Assembly: GCA_022494885.1 (NCBI GenBank)
Contig: JAGVSM010003951.1
Coordinates: forward strand, 203,206-267,205
DNA length: 64,000 nt
Reading direction: 5' to 3'
Origin: Micrasema longulum
Lineage: Eukaryota > Arthropoda > Insecta > Trichoptera > Brachycentridae
Numbering within the stretch: position 1 is the stretch's first letter; every line of letters starts with the position of its first letter. Shown here piece by piece: positions 43,001 to 50,560 of this stretch. The notes beneath the pieces are model-generated. The model was not told the origin of the DNA and ran no database searches. It saw only the letters and a list, made by a program, of their open reading frames with translations. Position numbers and translations under genes: made by a program.

Positions 43001-44894
43001 AGATACTTTGAAATGATTCAACTCTTGCTTGTATAATAGCAGTACTCCCACATTATACATCCTAGCTCCTTACCAAAACTAAAAATACCAAACTTCTTAG
43101 TTTTGAGAGTAAGCACTTGAGAAGAATATTAGGTATAAGGTGGTTCTGTTAAATTACTAACATTGAACTCCGAAAACAGACGCAGCGGCCTCCTATAACA
43201 AGCAATTTGAGGATGCGATGGTAGACCTGGCATGGACACGTACTGCGGATGCTTCAGGAGAGCTTAAAACCAAGTTGCCTCTTCTTCACACCTGCGGGCT
43301 CCCGCCGTCCTGGATGCCAGTCGATGACGATCTTGAGGCTTTATTCAGGGCAACTAAGGGACGTGTGAGAAGACTGTAGGGCTGGCTAGCGAAAGAGTTT
43401 ATTGTTGTTTTGTTTATTTATTTAACGAATATTGTCCATTTATACAATTCATAGGGTATTAATATTACAATATAAAAATAGTTAAAAACCTCAGAGTAGT
43501 AATGCGTAACCTAGAGAGGAGCCCAAACGTAGGAAAACCATTATATGACTATTGGGTATAAAGTTAGCTACAGTTCGCAGCAAAACAATGTGCCGTACTC
43601 AGGTCGAGAATTGCCAAATAGATATTAATTTGCATTGTAATTACTTTTAAATATATACCTGTGTATTTATCATTGCAGGGTTATTCCAATCTGTTTTATA
43701 AAACTGAAAATACATGTTTGTGTTTATTTTTTATTTATTTATTTATTCATTTTATTCACAATATATTTATGTTATATTTATTGAAGCATAAATCCCAACT
43801 CCATGGAACCAATGTCAGAGTTCGTTTGTTTGTCCGTCACATCTCTGAAATAGTGAGTCGTAGCGGCCTGAAATTTGGATACGTCATTTTAGATGCGATT
43901 TCAAGGTTAACGTTGCTATTTTCGAGTAAAATTTTAATCGACCTCTACTAGATAAAAACTCAAACATTATATGGATGCCTAGTGCGGCCCTGACATATTG
44001 CCCATAATCAACTGTTTTCATCAACAGTAAACATACTTTAATTCATAATTTTATCCCCTAAATTGAGAAAAAAAAGTATCTTAAGTAAATATGTTGGTAT
44101 AAGGAAAGCTTAAGCTTAGTTTTTAAGCAACATAATATACGTGTCAAAACAATAAATGCCAAAAATCAATGTAAATCATGGAAAAATATTCTAAATCGAT
44201 TACCTGTGAAAACTGACTCCTTTAACACCTTTGACGCTTCTACTGCTGCAACCAAACGTACTGCAATTCACCATACTCGATTTTTATTTATTATAACGTA
44301 AATATCCAAGTTATTTACAAACAAAGCTAAGCCCAGATACAAAAGCATCCGATCGCACCGTTATGTTTATGTTGTCAAATAAAACAAAATGGCCACCAAT
44401 TGGTTGCTAACCAACATCGCTTGCGTTCTATGAAACATAGTGATAAGGCTTTTCTCTAGGTTACGCATTATTACTCTGAGTTAAAAACATTAAAAAATAG
44501 AAGCATGAAGCATTGACAAACATAACAGACATCAAGACAAGATATGGACTATTTATTTACTGCTCGTTTAAATCGTTGTAATCACAAACCAAAAAAGTCC
44601 AGATCTTGTCTTGAGATAACAACATAGAAGGGTTATTAGACAAAAAAGGCCATAAATTGTTTTTTGCCGATCGATGAACAGTACTTCATTGTTTTTAAAC
44701 TTACGAGTCAGAACGTGGAATGATGATGATCTAAGTTGTTGACTGTCAACAAAAGTTTTACGCTAGTTTCTTTCCAGGGTCTGTTGGGTCTCCAAGGGTT
44801 TCCTGGAATTAGGGGTCTTCAAGGACTGTCGGGTCCCAGAGGGGTTCCGGGAAGAAACGGAACCGACGGAGTATCCGGTACACCAGGTTTTCCA
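30970..44894 (+). CDS. TSPN-domain collagen chain, 5' part (8 coding pieces, 3' end outside view)
   Basis: Joined coding pieces: 30970-31033, 31918-32107, 34454-34673, 36504-36680, 37424-37435, 40831-40932, 42226-42342, 44778-44894 (999 nt, 333 codons, no stop, all phases agree). The predicted protein has a signal peptide (residues 1-21), a TSPN/laminin-G-like domain (about 30-217), a Cys-bearing linker (222-246) and uninterrupted Gly-X-Y from residue 247 to the end of the visible part. TSPN plus triple helix is the layout of FACIT collagens (IX, XVI, XIX type) and multiplexins, so it is likely a secreted extracellular-matrix or basement-membrane chain. Which subfamily is not clear: the C-terminal collagen and NC domains are not in view. 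All introns hold transposon debris. The assignment is from family motifs and not from a search. Confidence 0.85.
31325..31765 (+). mobile_element. Jockey-like LINE L2 tail in collagen intron 1
   Basis: It matches 21243-21690: tggtttacctcttcgttcta, attctcaaagcaccctctta, gtttaaatcacgtctgaata and the 3' UTR ttggttggttcgatgaaact .. aagcccgccaatgtacaatt. No RT motifs remain. Confidence 0.75.
31918..32107 (+). CDS. collagen exon 2: N-terminal part of TSPN domain
   Basis: The acceptor is tgtcccacag (to 31917) and the donor AG|GTACTG (32107/32108); in phase 1, out phase 2. It codes [20 protein letters not shown], then [20 protein letters not shown]. The 'C...DLHSLDLI..F' start and 'LQ.AYRL' strand match the beginning of the TSPN domain of FACIT collagens. 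One Cys is present, a candidate for a conserved disulfide. Confidence 0.8.
32186..33020 (+). pseudogene. RTE-type LINE relic in collagen intron 2
   Basis: It begins at a decayed catalytic box ([20 protein letters not shown]) and runs through [17 protein letters not shown]. After many stops and frameshifts it reads ENGC and ends in a (GAA)n tail (33007-33018). Long antisense frames over this region are shadows. Confidence 0.7.
33265..34010 (+). pseudogene. CR1-like LINE (family L3) relic
   Basis: The + frames with breaks read [27 protein letters not shown] and [11 protein letters not shown], the region just after the RT active site, matching the antisense copy at 54375-55200 (..LTEIEHVKYLGLTIDRHLTW..). 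Both share the 3' end atccgtaagggcttataatt with A tracts. Confidence 0.7.
34069..34312 (-). mobile_element. SINE S2, near-complete antisense copy
   Basis: It ends at cgtggtgtaatggtcagcgc read antisense (34312 back to 34288). The B box is gggttcgattcccgac, and the tail is gcaccattaggtgcggaaat. It lies 140 bp upstream of the G+C-rich TSPN exon. Confidence 0.8.
34454..34673 (+). CDS. collagen exon 3: central TSPN, extremely G+C-rich
   Basis: The acceptor is ttttactttgcag and the donor CCA|GTGAGT (34673/34674); in phase 2, out phase 0. It codes [20 protein letters not shown], matching the 'LYP.GLP..FS...TFR' hallmark of TSPN, then a [18 protein letters not shown] strand region. Positions 34501-34620 contain 100 G/C of 120 bases, far above the surrounding introns and the other exons. 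The 74-residue piece has a normal length for this part of the domain. Confidence 0.85.
34968..35341 (-). pseudogene. RTE-type LINE 3' end
   Basis: The - frame reads [40 protein letters not shown] and [20 protein letters not shown], a typical RTE C-terminal segment. The following antisense UTR includes gggggaggcctatgttcgac and a (TGA)n tail at 34968-34983. It is truncated at about 35330 on the 5' side. Confidence 0.8.
35457..35597 (-). mobile_element. SINE S1, antisense copy
   Basis: gagttgtggtctcgtggcta .. ggttcgaatcccactcaacc read on the - strand gives the tRNA-like head. The body ctaatagtaagtatttacaa follows. Confidence 0.75.
35600..36503. other. collagen intron sequence, nothing recognised
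   Basis: A+T-rich. The 129-codon antisense frame that covers exon 4 (36257-36646) is a shadow of the exon. No repeat landmarks are seen. Confidence 0.4.
36504..36680 (+). CDS. collagen exon 4: C-terminal TSPN
   Basis: The acceptor is gtttgcccag and the donor ATG|GTAAAT; phase 0 to 0 (59 codons). [20 protein letters not shown] and WVDCTPV fit the 'W HK......V.L.VDC' strand pair of TSPN domains. Then come [20 protein letters not shown]. The Cys of VDC normally pairs with a later Cys in 'IHCD'; here the only later cysteines are the two in the linker exon. Confidence 0.85.
36681..37423. other. collagen intron sequence before the micro-exon
   Basis: No transposon landmark or coding frame is supported. 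Short G+C-rich words (cccagcgcgatcgctca at 36986) are present. Confidence 0.4.
37424..37435 (+). CDS. candidate 12-nt collagen micro-exon (VPHA)
   Basis: GTACCTCATGCG is framed by a strong acceptor (tgtatttttgtctccag) and a perfect donor (GTGAGTAAAG). It is phase 0 on both sides, so including or skipping it keeps the frame. VP fits the start of the usual 'VPFELQW' strand that follows this point in TSPN domains. It may be an alternative exon, or a chance pair of sites. Confidence 0.55.
37855..38218. repeat. dispersed repeat family B, copy 2
   Basis: It aligns with 4428-4812 from gaagcgattatgcgcagctt to gagatggtacttttgacata, with a deletion of about 25 bp around 38080. Confidence 0.7.
38219..39199. 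other. collagen intron, nothing recognised
   Basis: A+T-rich. A repeated idea 'atcagtgcgccactgttactaaa' (38929) recalls 'caccactgttggtaaata' at 36064, perhaps an old shared element. No coding. Confidence 0.35.
39200..40035 (+). mobile_element. P-like element copy C, 820 bp, both ends intact
   Basis: The element is 39208-40027, with ends catagaattaagaatagtcc and ggactattcttaattctatg. Flanking 8-bp repeats are cctgtttg (39200-39207) and cctgtatg (40028-40035). A THAP exon-1 frame begins at ATG 39354 ([15 protein letters not shown], then [11 protein letters not shown]) and ends at TAA where the intron donor has decayed to GTAATT. The rest of the gene is deleted. Its two subterminal regions match the opposite ends of copies A, D and E. 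Confidence 0.85.
40036..40560. other. collagen intron, unrecognised
   Basis: A 99-codon frame crosses the P-like terminus and is not a gene. No other landmark is seen. Confidence 0.35.
40562..40715 (+). mobile_element. SINE S1
   Basis: cgggttgtggtccggtggct .. gaggttcgaaccccactcta, then the body tctaatagtgagttattta. It lies 115 bp upstream of the linker exon acceptor. Confidence 0.75.
40831..40932 (+). CDS. collagen exon: linker and start of Gly-X-Y
   Basis: The acceptor is tttttaattag and the donor ATG|GTAAAT; phase 0 to 0, 34 codons. It codes [20 protein letters not shown], then MVCPQ and GPPGFNGTM. The Ala/Pro-rich linker has two cysteines (C-x3-C) right before the helix, placed where interchain disulfides occur in FACIT-like chains. 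Confidence 0.85.
41366..41508 (-). mobile_element. SINE S3, decayed antisense copy
   Basis: It keeps attacagtggtgaattacag and cgtgagtcaagcgtcttaac, and ends accacggaggccgc, the mirrored head. The body has internal deletions. Confidence 0.6.
41660..41882 (-). repeat. repeat family A, antisense half unit
   Basis: gataaaggtttaagctcttt, caacagatggaagagttgaa, gtgaatgttacacagtgtgt, acttccatattcccttctca and tctgttgcaacaaatttgaa occur in family order. Confidence 0.75.
42226..42342 (+). CDS. collagen exon: 13 Gly-X-Y triplets
   Basis: 117 nt, phase 0 to 0, acceptor taatttag, donor GCG|GTAATT. The reading is [20 protein letters not shown] and onward to GEQGRPGPA, 13 perfect triplets. The exon begins with a full Gly codon, as in FACIT and fibrillar collagens. 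Confidence 0.9.
42500..42875 (+). pseudogene. R1-like LINE RT C-terminal fragment
   Basis: The open frame to TGA at 42873 codes [20 protein letters not shown], then [17 protein letters not shown] and [20 protein letters not shown]. 'TGHG..RSYL.RF' and the C-x-C...H....C tail are hallmarks of R1-clade C-termini. It starts 160 bp after a collagen exon, and the frame is independent of the collagen frame. Confidence 0.8.
43075..43395 (+). pseudogene. LINE RT tail (family L4) relic
   Basis: Broken frames give [10 protein letters not shown] and [20 protein letters not shown], then AGSRRPGCQ. Related, better copies are at 50560-51580 (antisense) and 59975-60360 (..LRMPPESLNHACLLYKASD.., ..GPGRPRLTVRR..). 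Confidence 0.65.
43405..44720 (-). mobile_element. CR1/Jockey LINE L1 3' end, split by an insertion
   Basis: 43405-43489 and 44489-44720 together mirror the 3' part of the LINE at 1-318. tatttatttaacgaatattg .. ggtattaatattacaatata and then taacagacatcaagacaaga, tatggactatttattta and gatcgatgaacagtacttca correspond to its UTR and last coding bases. A 991-bp element sits between them. Confidence 0.8.
43482..44488. mobile_element. 991-bp DNA transposon with 8-bp TSD (hAT- or P-type)
   Basis: The element is 43490-44480. The left end ctcagagtagtaatgcgtaa then cctagagagg is mirrored at the right by cctctag-like tctctaggttacgcattatt and actctgag. The flanks are ttaaaaac at 43482-43489 and 44481-44488, a perfect 8-bp duplication. 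The uninterrupted site (tttaaaac) is visible in the LINE at 1-318. There is no transposase frame. A stretch at 43806-43880 (gtcagagttcgtttgtttgt, ctgaaatttggatacg) recalls common insect repeat sequence. Confidence 0.8.
44778..44894 (+). CDS. collagen exon: 13 Gly-X-Y triplets
   Basis: 117 nt, phase 0 to 0, acceptor tttctttccag, donor CCA|GTAAGT. The reading is [20 protein letters not shown] and onward to GVSGTPGFP. It has the same length and phase as the preceding triple-helix exon. It is the last Gly-X-Y exon seen; the intron after it carries the 45.5-kb RTE. Confidence 0.9.
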
Positions 44895-45548
44895 GTAAGT
44901 AAAAAGGAGTTTTGAACAGATGCTTATATAATTCAAGAAATGCTGATTTGGATTTAGAATTGGAGTAGACTGAACGAATCATATCTCTCGATTTTTTTAT
45001 TGGTACTAACTATCAAAAACTACACCGAAAAGCCAATGAATAGACATCACAATAAATGATGTTAAACCGTCACCATTTAAGAATGCCTGGTTTAGAGATA
45101 GGGACAGGGGGCCTTATGCTGGACTCGTTTGTCTTTAGAATCGTATGCGACTTCCGTAATTCGACGAGTGACAGCATTCGTGAACCACCCATACGAATGC
45201 AGTCGATTGAAAACCAATCGATTTTATCTCGAGTGCCCCAAAACACTCGACATTGACGATCGAATGCGACATCGTAACTTTAGCTGTCAAACTTCTTTCT
45301 TGTAAAACGCTCGGCATTTATGTTTAAATGATGAGTAGGTATTTTGGTTGTATTTTAACTAAAAATTTACAAAACTGATCAATGTTATGATGATGACGTA
45401 TCAAAAAATGAGCGGCAAATACAACTGTACTTATTTTAAATCCATTATCAAATGAAGTTTGACTAGGAACATGATTTCAAAATTATTTTATCGCTCGCCA
45501 ATGTCAAAATACATATTTGAGATACATATTATACGATATTTCTTTTTT
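44895..45548. other. collagen intron, nothing recognised
   Basis: No collagen exon and no repeat landmark. A short inverted motif occurs at 45120-45290 (aatcgtatgcgacttccgta / gatcgaatgcgacatcgtaa). Confidence 0.4.
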
Positions 45549-46547
45549 CAGACGGTTCTTTGGTCAGGTGTCCCAGATACAGACAGAGCCTGCCAGGGTG
45601 TTGCCGCGTTTCTATCGCCCAGAATGATAGAGTGTATGAAAGAGTATGTCCTTATAAGTTCTAGACTTATGTTTGTCAGATTCAAGATTGGATTGACGAG
45701 TATTATTTTAATAATAGGATATGCTCCTGTGAATTCCGACTGCGAATCTGAGAAGGATAAGTTTTGGACAAGTGTGATGAATGTAATGAATGAAAAAAAA
45801 GATAGTGAGAGAGTAATACTTGCGGGAGATTTGAATGGGTGGGTGGGAACTCGAAGAGACGGGATGGAGTCAGCCCTAGGCATGTTCGGGGATGGAAAAC
45901 AGAATGATAATGGAAGAAGACTGCTAGAAGTATGCCTGGAATGGAATCTTTTTGTGTCAAATACGTTCTTTGATCATAAGGAAATCCACCAGTATACGTG
46001 GGAAAGAGGCAATGAAAGATCTATTATCGACTATGTAGTCATTGACTCTAGATTGAGGCCTGTAACAGTTGATACGCGGGTGTACAGAGGAGCCGAAATG
46101 GAAACAGATCACTTCTTGGTGGTATCAAGGGTAATCTTGTTTCAAGGATGGCGGTCCAAGACCCGCAAAATGCAGGCGCCTTCTAGAGTCAAAGTTGAAA
46201 AACTCCAAAATGATTGCATAAAAGATAAATTTGAAAGGGCCGTAAATCTTAAACTGATCGATGAATGTGTGGAAAATATGAGTATTGATGCAATGTGGGA
46301 ATGTTTGAAAAATGGTATGTGTGAATCTGCTATGGAAATATGCGGTATAACGAAACAAGGAAGAAAGAAAGGTGATGCTTGGTGGGACGATGGAATAAAA
46401 AAACTAGTGCAAGAAAAGAAGGAAGCATGGTTAAATCTGCTGACAGTGAATAAAGCGATTGGTAATAGGTATGCAGAATTAAAAAGCATATATAATGAAT
46501 GTAAGAAGAGAGTGAAACAAGGTGTGTGTGAACGAAAAAATTGTTGA
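45549..46547 (+). pseudogene. RTE endonuclease domain (AP-like), N-truncated
   Basis: The frame reads VLWSGVPDTDRACQGVAAFL, VILAGDLNGWVGTRRD (the D.N catalytic box), ERSIIDYVVIDSRLRPV and METDHFLVVSRV (catalytic SDH-like DH). These are the APE motifs of RTE and CR1-type LINEs that nick the target DNA. It then runs into the linker up to CERKNC and a stop at 46545-46547. The first APE motifs (N-terminal QE.K) are absent because of 5' truncation. Confidence 0.85.
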
Positions 46548-48376
46548 AAAAAAAAGAGGGAATCAAAATGACCGAGAACTTCCAAGAAAATATAAAGATA
46601 TTCTGGAAAGCGGTGAAAAATTCCCGAAACAGTAATGAAAGTGGATGTATGACAGCTATAAAAGGAAAAGATGGGAAAATGGTGACAAATGATAGTGGAA
46701 TAAAAACAAGATGGAAGGAATACTTTGAGGAGGTGTATGAAACACATACAGGAAATATAAGCACTGCAGCACCTCCTCAGGTAAGTTTAAATGCATATGA
46801 TGGTACGACAGAGATAAGAATGGAAGAAATAAGAATTGCTGCCAAATATATGAAGAATGGAAAAGCGCAAGGTTTTGATAATGTTGCTGCAGAATTTATA
46901 AAGGCGGGCGGTGAAATAATTTTTGTATGGCTTCACAAACTTTTCAACCGATGTTTAGAGGAGGAATACACTCCTCCAGACTGGAGAAGGGCTGTTGTTA
47001 TGCCTCTATACAAGGGAAAAGGTTCAAGAGTAGAATGCGGAAATTATAGAGCAATCAGCCTTTTGAGCGCTGTTGGCAAAATGTATGGAAGAATACTGAT
47101 TGATAGAGTAAGAAAAGTTACAAAGGATAGAGTGTGGGATATTCAGAGCGGTTTTATGAATGGAAGAGGATGTATGGATCAAATATTTGCTTTACGAAAC
47201 ATGACAGAGAAATTTCTTGCTAAAAACCAAAAGCTTTTCTGCGCATTTGTCGATCTGCAAAAAGCGTTTGATAGAGTTGACAGAGAAAAATTATGGAAGG
47301 TGTTATCGGAGTACGGAGTAAGCGGAAATCTAACACGTGCTATTGCTTCTCTGTATAAAGACAGCACAGCATGTGTTAGGGTAAATGGATCATACACATC
47401 GTGGTTTGACATTCATAAAGGAGTGAAGCAGGGATGTGTTATGTCACCATGGCTGTTCAACGTGTATATCGATAACTGCATGAAAGAACTGAAAGGCTTA
47501 AGAATGGGAGCAAAAATGGGTGATTTAAAAGTCAATTGTCTTTTGTATGCTGACGATGCTGTACTCCTTGCTAATAACAAAGAGGAACTGCAATTCTTGG
47601 TAACAAAGGTCTACGATGTATGCAAGAGAAGCGATTTGCTGATGAATGTCGATAAATCGAATGCGATGGTTTTTTAAAGAAATGAAAGTATGACTAAATG
47701 TGAAATCACTGTGAATGGAGTTATACTAAAACAAGTAGAGGAATTTGTGTATCTGGGAAGTATGTTCACTAGGGATGGAATGACTGAGAAAGATATTGAA
47801 AGGAGGGTGAGTGCTGGGAACAGAGTGAACGGTGCACTTAAATCGACCTTGGCAAATAAATGGTTGTCACAAGAGGCAAAATTGGCAGTTCACAACGGAG
47901 TCCTGGTCCCATCCCTGATGTCTGGGAGCGAAGTATGGACTTGGAAAAACAGGGATGAAAGTAAGCTGAATGCTGTCGAAATGCGATCTCTCAGGCGAAT
48001 ATGTGGTAAAACTATGTACGATAGATGCACAAATGTTGAGATCCGTACATTATGTAAGGCTGAGACGAGCATTATCGACAAAATCAATAAAGGAGCTCTG
48101 CGCTGGTTTGAACATGTAGATCGAATGGACAGCGAAAGAACGGCTAAGAATATTTACAATGCGAATGTTGATGGATGCAGAAATAGAGGTAGACCGAGAA
48201 AGACATGGTACGACCAAATCCAACAATTACTTGAAGATGGACATGTCAAAAGTCGGAATAATCGGCGCGCGTGCATGAGAAGATGTATGAATGTAGAGGA
48301 AGCGAGATCTGTATGCAAAGATAGAGGGTTGTGGCGTTCTATCCTCTCTGCCTACCCTTACGGGGAAACGGCGTGA
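46541..48376 (+). pseudogene. RTE reverse transcriptase and C-terminal region, one nonsense codon
   Basis: RT blocks are in order: VVMPLYKGKGSRVECGNYRA, QSGFMNGRGCMDQIFALRNM, CAFVDLQKAFDRVDREKLWK (motif A, catalytic Asp), GVKQGCVMSPWLFNVYIDN (motif B) and LLYADDAVLLANNKEEL (motif C, YADD at 47546-47557). An in-frame TAA at 47675-47677 interrupts after NAMVF. Then MTKCEITVNGVILKQVEEFV, CGKTMYDRCTNVEIRTLCKA, NRGRPRKTWYDQIQQLLEDG and the end ILSAYPYGETA follow. All catalytic residues remain, so the copy is only lightly damaged. Long - strand frames at 46142-46764 are shadows. Confidence 0.9.
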
Positions 48377-48403
48377 TGGTTTGTTTGTTTGTTTGTTTGT
48401 ATT

Positions 48404-49062
48404 TGAAAAATCATAATGATAATAATAAACGTATATACGTATAATATTGTTTATTATAATAAACAAATACTATCAATGTTAATTTGCCGATTAATGCAAC
48501 TAGATCTGTAACGGAGTCGACTAACAATCAATCTAATTTTTAAATGTGACGAAGACGACCCCATTGCACAACCATTCCCTGCTTCGGACAAAAGCTAACT
48601 GCGCTAATAGTTCTACATTATCTCTGACTGCGCTCGGGATCTAAAAAATCTCAGCGCATCGCCCTATCCTTGAAATAAGCAGCGAATTTATACAGTTTCA
48701 AAGAGGTGGGGCGCGTATGGTATTAAAATTCTGAGTCCACGCATGCGCAGTCCAAATTTTCAATGACTGAAAGCAATTTCAAAAAACCGTTCCAAATTCA
48801 TTATTTCGATATGCTGTACTACGTTTTAACAAATAAAGGACTAGAATCGCTTGACCCAACCGAATGTTGTCTATTGTCGCTAAATAAAATTCTACTGCGG
48901 TATTATAAGAACACAAAATCGCTTAAATAAATTTTTTTCTTACACTTATTCGAATAAAATAACATAATATTTTAGTAGACCGATAATAATAAGGTCTGTC
49001 CGTTTGCTTATATATTTATAGAATAAGATTACGCTATAAGTGAAAATCTGTTTTAAGCATAT
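48404..49062. other. region upstream of the hAT relic
   Basis: It may hold the left end of the hAT element: gtggggcgcgtatggt at 48706-48721 is a weak match to the inverted right terminus. It also has acgcatgcgcagtcc at 48740-48754, like the promoter palindromes of some transposons. Not coding. Confidence 0.35.
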
Positions 49063-49945
49063 ATGGCAGACGTGGAAAATATATATCCAAATCTAAATAA
49101 TATGAGTGTTTTGGAATCTTTGAAGTTAAGAATTTTGCTTCGCGAACGTTTGCCGAAGAAAAACTAGTTATTAAAAATGGTAAACCTACGCTGAATTAAA
49201 AAATAATAACAAAAACAAAATCATGTGACCGATATTTTTCGAATTCCGTATATAAGAAAACTGAGTGAATTTGTGGTTGTAGACAAGTGTCAAAATTATA
49301 TTGTTGGCCGTGTGTTTTATTCTGCACTAACAATTTTAATACGTGGAATAAACAAGGATTTTGTGATTTGAACAATCTCATTAAATCTGCAAAAAGACAC
49401 GAGTGTTCCTAACATCATATAGATTCATGTTTTAAACTCAAACGTTTCAATAAAGAAAACAGAATAAAAACTTGTTTAAGTGAACAACATAAAATAAATA
49501 TCGATATTTACAACAAAACAGTTGCAGCTAATAGATATATTATATCCAAACTCATAGATGTTGTATGTTTTCTTTCAAAACAAAAATTGCCTTTAAATTA
49601 TCCAATTCTTCAAACAGGGGAAATTATATAGGACTATTATACCTTATGAGCAGTTGCGATAGTCAGTTAAATATCTCAACATAAGTACCATGGATTTGGA
49701 ACTTGTGACTCAATAAATTGATAATGCTAATAAAAACGTTTTTTGGGAATAAATAAAATAAAAGACAAACGAATATATATTTTATAAGTAAAATAAGTAT
49801 TTTAATTTTTATGATTAACCTAAATATTTTAATTTTTTACGAATTGTAATGCATGGTTTACTGGACTTATGTACGTATTTATGTACTTTTTGGATGAGTA
49901 TGTACATATTGCTTCCCAAACCAAAAATCTCACCGCACGCCCCTG
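49063..49945 (+). pseudogene. hAT transposase relic (ZMYM/TTF-type), internally deleted
   Basis: Reading across frames from ATG 49063 (MADVENIYPNLNN): about 49290 on gives KLYCWPCVLF (TTF-type zinc finger), then NTWNKQGFCDLNNLIKSAKR and HECS..HIDSCFKLKRFNKE. NRIKTCLSEQHKINIDIYNK, TVAANRYIISKLIDVVCFLS and KQKLPL follow, and then SNSSNRGNYIGLLYLMSSCD. This order is that of hAT transposases related to ZMYM1 and similar proteins. The catalytic and dimerisation parts are gone. The 3' terminus tttggtttgggaag inverted (49909-49945), ending accgcacgcccctg, is a hAT-like TIR (CAGGGGCGTGCGGT on the - strand). Confidence 0.75.
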
Positions 49946-50374
49946 CTAGACATACATAATTAGCACAGTAGTTGCTCAAAAATAATTATTTTATCGTGCA
50001 GATAGGACACATGATAGTAGAAGCTAACCTTTTATTTATTTAAATGACGAAGTTGTACTTTTTTATAATTTTCAAACGGCCATTTCGACATTGGATTTGT
50101 ATAGTAAAATTAGCATGAATATGCTGAATTTTAACACATAAAAATATTTATCCTTATCATGCAAAGAATATTGATACGAATAAAAGTGATGCCAATAACA
50201 CAATAAACCTGTTTAACTGCATAAGAAAGAGCACGAAAATAGAACTAATAACAAAGAAGACAGAGACGCTGTTCTGCGACCAGTGTTTGTATGAAAGAGA
50301 CTAAAACAAAATGAGAAATTCGTTCAATCAGTCTGTTATTGGCAGTAGGCGGGGGTGTATGTTGTTATATGATT

Positions 50375-50560
50375 GGCGGCCTCCATGGTGTAGTGGTCAA
50401 GACACTTGACTCACTCACAGAAGGTTCCGAGTTCGACTCCCGGTGAGAACACAAAAATTCAATGTGATTTTTCTCAAGCCTGGGTGTGTTGTGATGTAAT
50501 TCACCGCTGTAATTGTGCCTCCTGGCCTGTTGAGGTGCAAAAATAAAAAATAAAAATTTA
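50375..50560 (+). mobile_element. SINE family S3, best copy
   Basis: The head ggcggcctccatggtgtagt, then ggtcaagacacttgactc and ttccgagttcgactcccggt, matches the A and B boxes of Glu/Asp-like tRNAs. The body runs through gtgatgtaattcaccgctgt to ctcctggcctgttgaggtgc and an A-rich tail. Confidence 0.8.

Larger units (their letters stand above)
45549..48403 (+). mobile_element. RTE-clade LINE, nearly intact, 5'-truncated in endonuclease
   Basis: The element carries an AP-like endonuclease (to 46547), a reverse transcriptase (from about 46541) and a C-terminal region to TGA at 48374-48376, followed by a (TTTG)n tail (48380-48400). Two lesions break it: a frameshift around 46530-46548 in an A-rich run, and a TAA at 47675-47677 that replaces a Glu codon (the 11.7-kb copy has GAA there). 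The 5' end of the endonuclease is missing. It lies in the last visible collagen intron in the same orientation as the gene. Confidence 0.9.

Noticed and set aside
45549..45600. collagen exon after the acceptor-like ttttttcag at 45550
   Set aside because: The downstream frame is the RTE endonuclease with no Gly-X-Y; the AG is a chance match.
46142..46764. 201- and 144-codon antisense open frames
   Set aside because: They lie opposite the RTE endonuclease/RT coding strand. Ser/Phe/His-rich composition is typical of shadows.
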